Shown here piece after piece: positions 56,554-64,000 of a DNA stretch of 64,000 bases (its first letter is position 1; each line of letters starts with the position of its first letter). The notes under the pieces were generated by a model. It had not been told where the DNA came from. It made no database searches and worked only from the letters and a program-made list of their open reading frames with translations. Location of the stretch: positions 62,001 to 126,000 of the forward strand of contig MU859151.1 in NCBI GenBank assembly GCA_033297205.1. The letters run 5' to 3'. Both the position numbers and the translations under genes were made by a program. Source of the stretch: Pseudoneurospora amorphoporcata (taxonomy: Eukaryota; Ascomycota; Sordariomycetes; Sordariales; Sordariaceae).

Positions 56554-57936
56554 ACCATGCCGTCGACAACCACCATGCTTCCATTCCTCTACCAGACCAG
56601 GACCATACAACGCCTGTCCCGCACCGCTCTCAAGACAACAGCCCTTCGTGCCTATTACAGATCCGAGTCCAATCCCGATGCTCGCTCGCCTCCATCTCGT
56701 GTCCGAAGAACACCCCCTACGATGATGAGCCGAGATCCCATCCCCTTCGACCTCACAAGCCAAGAATTCCAGAAGCCCAGGCGGAAATGGCAACCAGAAG
56801 ACCTCGGCGAGGGAAAGAAAACAACCTTGACCCCTACAGAGCGCTTTGCCTTCGACACCATCTTCCAAGACATCGTCAAGAAGAACAAGCCTACAGAAGA
56901 CGATCCGTTGGAGATCAGCGTCAAAGACCCCGGCCCCGAAGCCGCCCACAACACGGTCAAGATTCTGCTCCAAGACGCCGCCGCCGCCTACACCAAGGAA
57001 TGGCGACCTGTCCAGCGCCCCTTCGACCCTCTTTCGCCCGTTGAACAGACACAGCGTGCCGTCGACCGTGACAGCGCCCTCCTGCGTTTCCCCCCAAGCT
57101 TGCGACAAGCCGCCCGCATGGCCCTGGGTATCCTTGAAGCAGACAGGGGCACCGGCAGCGCCTCGATCCTCAACAACCCCGAGACTGCCGAACAAGCCCA
57201 GGAACAACTCCCTGTCGATCCCCTCAGCAAACAAGTCGCCGAGGAGGCCATGAGACGCCAGGGACGTACCCGAGTCGAGTCCAAGATGAGAGCTGCCACC
57301 TCTGACTTCCAATTGTGGGACATTTTGGAAGACGAGGTCTTCTCCATGGTAAAGAAGCTGGGTATTTCCGACCAGTCCGGGGTTTCCAAGGCGCCCGCCA
57401 AGAAGGGACGCAAGACCAAGGAGGTGCAAGAAGAGGGAGACTACGAGTACGGTTACGAGTTCGAGCCAGGCCAGGAGAGACTCTCCATGCACCTTTACGG
57501 CCCTCTGTACCCCGCATACCTCCTCTACGGCCTGCGCCTCCTCGACACCTCGTTCTCACGCTCCTCGCCGTTGGCGCTGAACGTCCTCCCACGCATCAAG
57601 GAGCTCGGTTTGGCGAGCTACATCCTCGGCGCCAGCACGCCGTTTTACAACCTCCTGGCCCACATCCACTGGCACCGCTACGGCGACGCCGAGGCTGTCT
57701 TCAACTTGCTGGAGGAGATGCGTTTCGCTGGCCTGTATGCCAATGAGGACTCACTGGCTGTTGTTCACAGCATCGAGACGCACTTCTTGAGGTCGGACAG
57801 GGGGTACATGGGCCCGTTCATGGAGGAGTTGGTGAGCCTGCCCGAGTACGAATTTGCGATCAAGCCAAGAATTCGCCATTGGTCGACAACAATTGGTATT
57901 CACATCCAGGAGAGGCAGCGCCATCTTCAGCTTTGA
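56554..57936 (+). CDS. Mitochondrial Mtf2-like protein (RNA processing/translation)
   Basis: A single exon of 460 residues. The start has a very strong context (CCGCCACCATGCC) and begins a mitochondrial targeting sequence (residues 1-35, Arg/Thr-rich, TIQRLSRTALKTTALRAYYR). An in-frame ATG at 56350 would add 68 residues with a poor context. The C-terminal half has the Mtf2-like block: WDILEDEVFSMVKKLGI, then MHLYGPLYPAYLLYGLRLLD, FYNLLAHIHWHRYGDAEAVF and MRFAGLYANEDSL. The helix pairs resemble PPR-like repeats. In yeast Mtf2/Nam1 helps mitochondrial RNA processing and translation; the filamentous homologues are barely studied. It is divergent from cmr1. Confidence 0.75.
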   Translation, partial: TMPSTTTMLPFLYQTRTIQRLSRTALKTTALRAYYRSESNPDARSPPSRVRRTPPTMMSRDPIPFDLTSQEFQKPRRKWQPEDLGEGKKTTLTPTERFAFDTIFQDIVKKNKPTEDDPLEISVKDPGPEAAHNTVKILLQDAAAAYTKEWRPVQRPFDPLSPVEQTQRAVDRDSALLRFPPSLRQAARMALGILEADRGTGSASILNNPETAEQAQEQLPVDPLSKQVAEEAMRRQGRTRVESKMRAATSDFQLWDILEDEVFSMVKKLGISDQSGVSKAPAKKGRKTKEVQEEGDYEYGYEFEPGQERLSMHLYGPLYPAYLLYGLRLLDTSFSRSSPLALNVLPRIKELGLASYILGASTPFYNLLAHIHWHRYGDAEAVFNLLEEMRFAGLYANEDSLAVVHSIETHFLRSDRGYMGPFMEELVSLPEYEFAIKPRIRHWSTTIGIHIQERQRHLQL

Positions 57937-58824
57937 GTTCCCTGATGGTTGCCTGGTTTTGAAGTTGCGCAGTTTCAAGGAATGGACCTGGCCAGTCGCG
58001 CAGCGAGTTCGAAGAGTCTTCAAGCATACCCTATGTACAACAATGCGATAACCCCTATCTGGTTCGAGTAAACTTCCCTTTGCTGTAGACTCCCATTTCA
58101 CTCCCTGGTGACACGTCAACATTGGCTACGGATTCCAAATTTCATTGGCAGTATCTCCCTGTTCTTTCTTTGTCTATTCAGTCCTCCGCCTTGGATCCCT
58201 AAACCTCTGGATGCAGGACGGCTTGCAGATTGTCAGAAACTCAGAGTCCTCAGTCCCAATCAAAAGGATCTCATCTCTTTCTACGGATGCTGTGGAAAAT
58301 ATCCTCAGGGCGGCCATCCTTTCTATGGACTTGGATGGAGTGCCACATATGAAGGCCAACTCTTTCTTGACCTCCTGATGACCAGGAAACTTGCACAACT
58401 TTTGTGCCTATCACCATGGTTAGGGTTTGCTTGGTCGTCACGGTTTCTCCCTACCCGGGACCTGATCGGAGATTGCGAACATGACTGCCAATGTTCGAGA
58501 TTGCCAGCGGAATGCGGAAATCGCCTCCACAACACACTCCGATACCGATTAGGTGTCCGGACTGAACCATATCTTCCGTATACATGGTGGCCCATATCTC
58601 CGTTTTATCACCATCTCCGGGAGATTTGCCACACACCAGCCAGAAAAGGTCGGGCCTTCTTTTTAATGGTTCCTTGTCTTTGCCCACTTCGTCATCGGCG
58701 CGCTTGAGGCATTCATTCGGACAACACCAACAAAGTGCGGGTTGCGGTCCATACAGAAATAGTAAGCCCGGGAAAGAAGAGGTACTCTGGATAATGTTTC
58801 GCTCTACCGAAAATTCAACCGCCA
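57937..58824. other. Intergenic; possible decayed downstream part of HET fragment
   Basis: No intact gene is seen. On the minus strand 58,828-58,451 there is an open frame without HET motifs. It lies just where the rest of the HET gene at 58,825-59,172 should continue, so it may be its eroded remainder. The 3' end of the Mtf2-like gene is at the left. Confidence 0.4.
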
Positions 58825-59172
58825 TCATCCGATCGTTCTGATGGATTCGGTCAACTCGGCGCTACTGCTCTTGTCGAGACAGTAAGTGTCTACCCAAGCA
58901 TAATCAATGAGCATCAGCCGTGCCTTCCTACATATCCCTTCGATCTTGACCCAGCCCTTCTTCCGTTTAGCAGCCTCGATGTTTGCCATGTCCGAGAACG
59001 TGACTTTTTCATCTCCCCACGTGTGAGTTAGAATCAAGTAATCAGGGCGATCCGCAGGCCGTCGAAGCGCACAAGAGCGAAATCCAAACACCGGATCAAC
59101 CACATCTTTGCGGATGCGAATGCCCAGGATTTGGCTTAAGAAGTGAAGGATTGTCGACGAACTTTGGTAACA
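58825..59172 (-). pseudogene. HET-domain fragment, broken
   Basis: The minus-strand frame contains an evident HET core: YLILTHTWGDEKVTFSDM, KKGWVKIEGICRKA, and DYAWVDTYCLDKSSSAELTE. This matches the HET-domain half that begins with the SHTWGDEEVTF motif (here LTHTWGDEKVTF). It has no ATG at its start (the frame opens with TTG) and ends in a stop right after TESIRTIG, where intact members go on for hundreds of residues. No splice donor near the end rescues the frame. It is most likely a truncated HET pseudogene; a short regulatory remnant is less likely. It is unrelated in detail to the intact HET gene at 38.5-40.9 kb (different subgroup: LTHTWG against LSHCWG). Confidence 0.65.
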
Positions 59173-59517
59173 CAAATCATAGTGCGATTATCGCGGGTTT
59201 TGTGGACAGAAGGAGGACAACATTGAAGAATCCGAGAACCTCAAAGGCTGCCTGATGAGAAGGATTCCCCGTACAAGAAAGCGGGGTAATGGAAACGAGG
59301 CGTTCTCTGATAAAGTCGGTTGATTCGATCGACAGGATGCTCTTCCAATCTCGCCGAAGACGGAGCTGACTTCAGCAGTTCAGGTCGATGGAAGGAACTA
59401 TTCAGAGGTACACCACTGTACCTACAACGAACCTACAAGTACCCAACACTGGACGTGGTATTAGGGAAGTCGACGGGAGATACAACTTGTTGGAAATTGG
59501 GCCACCCAGCTCCAAAC
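59173..59517. other. Intergenic upstream of the aminotransferase gene
   Basis: This is the 345-bp promoter and leader region of the aminotransferase gene. An in-frame ATG at 59320 exists, but the added residues lack family character. Confidence 0.4.
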
Positions 59518-60905
59518 ATGTCATCCAACAGCTATCAGGAAGCAGCACAAGCTCTCGCTGCTGCCCAGTCTCGATATGTCGCTATCAACCCCTTCTCCAA
59601 AAAGCAACACGAGCGCGCCATCGAGTCCCTCCCAGGCGGAAACACCCGCACTTTGCTACACACTTCTCCATTTCCACTTTGCATGAAGCATGGCAAAGCG
59701 ACTTTTGTCTGGGATGAAGATGGCCACAAGTGAGTGACTTTCCATTACGAGCGGGCATCTGAACCTCCTTCTCCCCACTCACACCTCGCAACGACAGATA
59801 CACCGACTTCGTAGGTGAGCTCTCCGCCGGCCTCTACGGACATTCTCACCCTGTCATCCGCACCGCCGTCCTCGCCACCTTTGACGAAATCGGTCTCTCC
59901 CTCGGCTCCACCACCACCTACGAAGCCCGCTACGCCTCCCTTTTGTGCCAACGCTTCAAGCTCGAGCGCGTGCGCATGGCCAACACGGGTACGGAAGCGA
60001 ATCTCCATGCTCTGGCAGCTGCTAGGCATTACACGGGGAAGCGGAAAGTGGTTGTATTCAACGGGGCTTATCATGGTGCTTGTTTCTCGTTCGGGGGAGG
60101 TGAAGCGGCGCCGAATACCGCCGACAAGGGGGACTTTGTGGTTGTGCAGAGGTACGGGGATGAGGAGGCAGCTGCTGAGGCGAGAGGAGTCATTGAGGAG
60201 ACGGCGAAGGAGGGGGACTTGGCAGCGGTCTTGGTGGAGGGGATGCAAGGTGCTGGCGGGTGTCTTCCGGGCAGCACAGAGTTCCTGTCGGCGGTGCAGG
60301 AAGCGGCCAGGAAGGCTGGGGCCGTGTTCATCCTCGATGAGGTGATGACTTCCCGACTGGCACCAAACGGATTGGGGCAGGAGCTGGGGTTGAGCCCGGA
60401 TTTGGTCACATTGGGAAAGTACTTGGGGGGTGGATTCGGCTTTGGAGCGTTTGGAGGAAGGAAGGAGATCATGGACTCGGTCTATGATCCGAGAGTGAAG
60501 GGCAGCTTGGCACACTCGGGCACTTTCAACAACAACACCATGACCATGTGTGCTGGGTATGCGGGGCTTAATCAAGTATTTACGGAGGAAGTATGTGTCC
60601 AGTTCAGGAAGGTGGGAGATGACTTCAGGGAGAAGTTGAACGGGGTTGCAAAGGGAACAAGGTTGAGGTTTACGGGGAAGGGTTCGTTGATTGGGTTGCA
60701 CTTCAGGGAGGATGGGACACTGGAGAGCCAGGAGAGGGTGGATCTGAGGGATCTGTTCTGGTTCGAGATGCTGGAGGACGGCTTCTGGATCACGAGGAGG
60801 GGGTTCATTGCCATGATGTTGGATACCCCGAAGGAGGAGCTGGATCGGTTTGTTGATGCTGTGAGCAGGTTCTTGGAGAGACATGACGGCATCATGAAGC
60901 TGTAG
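59518..60905 (+). CDS. PLP class III aminotransferase, glutamate-1-semialdehyde aminomutase-like
   Basis: Exons 59518-59729 and 59798-60905 give 439 residues; the 68-bp intron has GTGAGT and GACAG ends. The sequence shows SLPGGNTRTLLHTSPFPL, then VGELSAGLYGHSHP, MANTGTEANLHALAAAR (phosphate site), GAYHG, and ILDEVMTSRL (Asp for the PLP ring nitrogen). Lys278 in TLGKYLGGGF forms the Schiff base, and GTFNNNT completes the set. These match the GSA aminomutase branch (HemL-like) rather than ornithine or GABA aminotransferases. Fungi make 5-aminolevulinate from glycine and succinyl-CoA, so the HemL reaction is not expected here and the true substrate is probably another amino or beta-amino acid. 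The protein has no targeting signal. It is next to a hydrolase and a carotenoid oxygenase in the same orientation. Confidence 0.88.
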
Positions 60906-61358
60906 ATGTAGTGCGTCTACGTGCTCTGTCGTTTCTTTTTAGACATTCCGATGTGTTTCCCCGTGCTACCAAAATGTGAACTTTTTGGACCTGGACCGAC
61001 GATTCCCAAGTTCATCTGTCAGACCCAGCGACGGAGGTTGGAACTGAAACACTACACGGTTCGCTTGTTCGACGTTGAGTCTGGTACAGCATCCAATTGG
61101 TTTTCCTTCTTTTGCGTCCCCGCGCGTTCGGATAAGAACCGGCTTTTACGGCAGTTGATCTCACTTCCCCTCACGCCCCTCTCGATGACGATAAGCCTCG
61201 GTCCAAGTGAACGCCAAGTGGCTACACTATCGCCGAGTTGTTATCAACAAACGAGGTAGAGATACCCTCTACTGCTCATGTCTCTCAGGCCCTCCGTTCA
61301 GGAGATTTATCAGTTTCGCATCTCAACAGCATCAGGCAGAAAAAAGTCAAGCAGCATA
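60906..61358. other. Intergenic
   Basis: This holds the 3' end of the aminotransferase gene and the promoter of the hydrolase gene. An in-frame ATG at 61278 lies in it and would lengthen the hydrolase by 27 residues of poor character. Confidence 0.4.
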
Positions 61359-62515
61359 ATGGCAAGTCAAGAAGAACCCGGCACCAGTATCCCTCCCCAC
61401 GTTCTCTCCAAGTTGAACCCGGACTTCGTCCAGTTCTTCTGGGACGTCCTTTCTAACCGGCCACGAGATGTCTCTATCGAGGAACTCCGAGCCCACCCTG
61501 AGAAATACCGAGCTCCAACTGCCATCGATACCTCCAAGTGCGAGCGAGTTGCAGACTACGAGGTTACGTCGGAAGATGGCGCCAAGATTCCTGTGAGGGT
61601 ATATCACCCGGACCCAGAAAAGCATGGGAATGGGCCATATCCTGTTCATCTGAACCATCATGGTGGGTGAAACGAACCGCAAGAACGGGGATGAATGCAT
61701 GCTAATCAAGGCTCGATGGGAACAGGAGGTGGATTCGTGATCGGGGACCTGTTTACCGACGGTCAGCTCTGTCTGAGTATGCGCGAGGCGGGTGTTGTGG
61801 TTGTGGATGTGAACTATCGTCATTGTCCTGGTAAGAATTCGGCCCACCGCGGCGGTCCTTCAGAAGGTGGTGCATCCGCTGACAAAAGACAGAAACGATG
61901 TTTGGCAAGGCCTTTCAAGATGCATGGGCGGCCATACAATGGGTGATCAACTGCTCCACCACCCTCAACATCGATGCCTCCTCCGTCTCTGTGGGCGGCA
62001 TCTCGGCCGGCGGGCACATATCCTTCGTGTTGCAACACATGGCCCGCGATGCCGGTCTTGCCCTCAAGCTGTGTCTGGCCTCGGTCCCTCCGGCAACCGA
62101 CTGCCTCAGCTACGATTCCCCTGCCGACTCTCCCTATCCCTCTTTCAGCGAGTTTGCAAACGGGCCTGTCCTCCCCTGGGACCGCATCAAGTACTTTGGG
62201 CAGGCTGTTTTCCCGCCTGAGATGCGGGACGAAATACGGAAAATGTGGCCGGAATGGTGGCTAGCACCGATCAAGGCCCCGAATTTCAAGGGATTGTGTC
62301 CAACTTTCATCAGGACGGCCGAGTGCGATATGCTGAGAGACGAGGGTGAGGCGTATGGGCTGAAATTGGTCGAGGGAGGGAATAAGGTCATGATCAAGAG
62401 GTATTTGGGTGCGGTGCATACGATGATGTACTTGGCGCTGGAAAACGACCAGAGGAGGAGTTATGATGAGGATGCAATTAGGGCGTTGAGGGAGGCGCAT
62501 GGATTGGCCAAGTGA
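61359..62515 (+). CDS. Alpha/beta hydrolase, hormone-sensitive lipase (HSL) family
   Basis: Exons 61359-61662, 61726-61830 and 61893-62515 give 343 residues. Introns are 63 and 62 bp, with donors GTGGGT and GTAAGA. The first splice restores the oxyanion motif HHGGGFVIGD. The triad is visible: Ser174 in GGISAGG, Asp282 in ECDMLRDEG, His312 in GAVHTMMY. The YRHCP-E motif at the second splice is also typical. The enzyme hydrolyses carboxyl esters of unknown nature; no signal peptide is seen, so it is likely intracellular. The start was chosen at MASQEEPG because the extension to ATG 61278 is not conserved in character. It is about 450 bp downstream of the aminotransferase gene in the same orientation, which may hint at a common pathway. 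Confidence 0.9.
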
Positions 62516-63130
62516 TGTGCAGCTTCTTGTTTTGTTCCTCCTTTTTCCACCCCATTCTTGTTAGCGTCACCAGCAAACACTTGAGGGAATTGGAAATTCA
62601 CTATGACCGGGCAGGCGCTGAAAGTCAGGACCGCTTTCGTCACCTAATTCGGATTCGGTCGCCTTCAGTGGAAGCTCAGTTCAGGTTCGCTTATATCTTG
62701 GTCTCACGGGGCAGTGGACCACGTGGATTTACAGGCCTATCATTCCTGTTCCCGATCGCTAAACCCGTCGCCTGGCGGCAACCATCGCATTCATCGCTTA
62801 CCAATATGACCAACATGCCCTGGTTCACGGCTGCTGTCGATGGATCGCTTTCTTCGGATTGAAATACCTTATGGATGACGATTCCTTTTCCTTTATATCC
62901 ACTGTGTTATAAGTACGCCTTTTTGCCAACCAGCGTTGAGAATTTACCATCTGGCATCTCTGTTGACCTGACAGCGGCTTTTTACTAGCGGGCACCCTCT
63001 GAAACCCACTGGAGCGTTACCGCCACTAACAGCGAAATCACCATTGCATCGACACCCACACAAAGGACCAAAGAACCACGGGACAATCCAGAACCCGGCG
63101 GTCTCAAGAACGTTGATATTCCAGGCCAAC
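62516..63130. other. Intergenic upstream of the carotenoid oxygenase
   Basis: This is the 615-bp promoter region of the carotenoid oxygenase gene. I see no proven light-response element; the GATCGC strings near 62,755 and 62,845 are too short to call. No coding signal is seen. Confidence 0.4.
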
Positions 63131-64000
63131 ATGAACCCTCAACAGGTGAACGGCGCAGTGCCGGAGAAGTCGACCACATTCCGGACACAAGCCGATGAAC
63201 ACGCCGACCATGAGGAAGCCCTGCAAAATTTGAGGACTGGCAAATACGACGATTGGCCAAACGAAGCTGCTGTAAGTCAGATACCTTACTCTTTGTCCGA
63301 GGATATCCCACTAACCTTCCAACAGTTCGATGGCCTCACCGAGGAACGAGGTCCGGTCAAGATCGCCGTGGCCGGCACCATCCCGACATGGGCTGCCGGC
63401 TCCCTCTTCCGCACCGGTCCCGGTCTCTACAAGATCGACACGGACGCCGGCGCTACCTTCGAGATGAGCCACTGGTTCGATGGACTGGCTCATACCCACC
63501 GCTTCGACATCATCCCAAACGAACACGGGTCCGTCGAGGTCTTCTACTCGTCACGTCGCCAAGCCCAAGAGATGATGGAGGTCATCAAGAAGCAGGGAAC
63601 CTGGCCGTATTATAGCTTCGGTCAGAAGGCGGATCCCTGCCTCGGACTGTTCTCCAAGGCCATGGCTGCCTTCAAGGGACTGAGAGAGTCGCCCGAGGAG
63701 AAGTGGCATAACAACATCAACGTCGTCGTGCACGTCAACCCTCCCGGACTTGATGCTGCTGCCGGGAACATCGCTGCAAAGAGGAAACTGGCCGTGACGG
63801 AGAACGACCCAAAGATCCTGGGACATAAGCCCGAGCTGCCCAAGTCGATATGGATCAGCACCGACAACTGCACCATGAAGCAGATCGATCCGACCACCTT
63901 GGAGCCCATCGGCTGGGCGACCCAACATGTCCTTCACCCCGAGTTAAAGGGCCCCATGTCCTGTGCCCATGCCCAAAGGGACCCTGAGACAGGTGACCTC
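63131..64000 (+). CDS. cao-2: Carotenoid cleavage oxygenase, torulene-cleaving Cao-2/CarT type (5' part)
   Basis: Exon 1 is 63131-63271; the intron 63272-63325 (54 bp) has GTAAGT and AACAG ends; exon 2 runs off the right edge. The visible 272 residues show GTIPTWAAGSLFRTGPGLYKI, HWFDGLAHTHRFDI, FYSSRRQA and CTMKQIDPTTLEPIG. The last is SCAHAQRDPETGDL, which carries the first of the four iron-binding histidines. These are the conserved marks of the RPE65/CCO family. The fungal-specific N-terminus (MNPQQVNGAVPEKSTTF) fits Cao-2/CarT, which cleaves torulene on the way to neurosporaxanthin. The other subgroup (Cao-1/CarX/CarC) is possible, since the remaining three histidines lie outside the window. 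Confidence 0.85.
   Translation, partial: MNPQQVNGAVPEKSTTFRTQADEHADHEEALQNLRTGKYDDWPNEAAVSQIPYSLSEDIPLTFQQFDGLTEERGPVKIAVAGTIPTWAAGSLFRTGPGLYKIDTDAGATFEMSHWFDGLAHTHRFDIIPNEHGSVEVFYSSRRQAQEMMEVIKKQGTWPYYSFGQKADPCLGLFSKAMAAFKGLRESPEEKWHNNINVVVHVNPPGLDAAAGNIAAKRKLAVTENDPKILGHKPELPKSIWISTDNCTMKQIDPTTLEPIGWATQHVLHPELKGPMSCAHAQRDPETGDL

Noticed and set aside
56440..57492. 350-codon minus-strand frame opposite the Mtf2-like gene
   Set aside because: Antisense shadow; Gly/Leu-rich, no motif, and the plus-strand gene has a strong start and targeting signal.
1..64000. CRISPR array, prophage, insertion sequence or autonomous transposon
   Set aside because: This is eukaryotic nuclear DNA; no regularly spaced repeats, transposase, reverse transcriptase or long terminal repeats were found.

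Overview
The window is nuclear DNA of a filamentous ascomycete, most likely a sordariomycete of the order Sordariales. The genes carry short introns (about 50-140 bp) with GT..AG ends and CTRAY branch sites. Third codon positions are G/C-rich. TAGGTAGG/CCTACC strings recur between genes. The gene content is typical of the group: HET-domain genes, a DUF3431 protein, an Mtf2-like protein, an Atg26-type sterol glucosyltransferase and a Cao-2/CarT-like carotenoid oxygenase. Exon limits were worked out by hand from splice signals, reading frame and protein motifs; no search was run.

Positions 1-11,042 look like one flank of a secondary-metabolite locus. They hold a cupin protein (running off the left edge), an FAD monooxygenase, a cytochrome P450, a secreted berberine-bridge-type FAD oxidase and a Zn2Cys6 regulator, separated by long gene-poor stretches. 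No polyketide synthase, peptide synthetase or terpene cyclase is present in the window. Positions 13,475-26,401 are a run of poorly known lineage genes: a 953-residue protein, an 825-residue polytopic membrane protein, a two-span membrane protein, a DUF3431 protein, a single-span receptor-like protein and a small mitochondrial protein. A tRNA-Thr(CGT) with an intron follows at 26,989.

Positions 27,349-37,130 hold three chromosome-maintenance genes in a row: condensin subunit Cnd1, the replication kinase Cdc7 (head to head with cnd1) and the cohesion helicase Chl1. After a HET-domain gene (38,505-40,903) come housekeeping genes: the complex I subunit NDUFA13/GRIM-19, the RNA polymerase II CTD phosphatase Fcp1, the sterol glucosyltransferase Atg26, the WD40 protein Cmr1 and an Mtf2-like mitochondrial protein.

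The right end (58.8-64 kb) holds a broken HET fragment, a PLP aminotransferase of the glutamate-semialdehyde aminomutase type, an HSL-type alpha/beta hydrolase and the 5' part of a carotenoid cleavage oxygenase. The strongest candidates for something new are the oxidative cluster at the left edge, the aminomutase-like enzyme in a lineage that does not need that reaction for heme, and the large orphan proteins.
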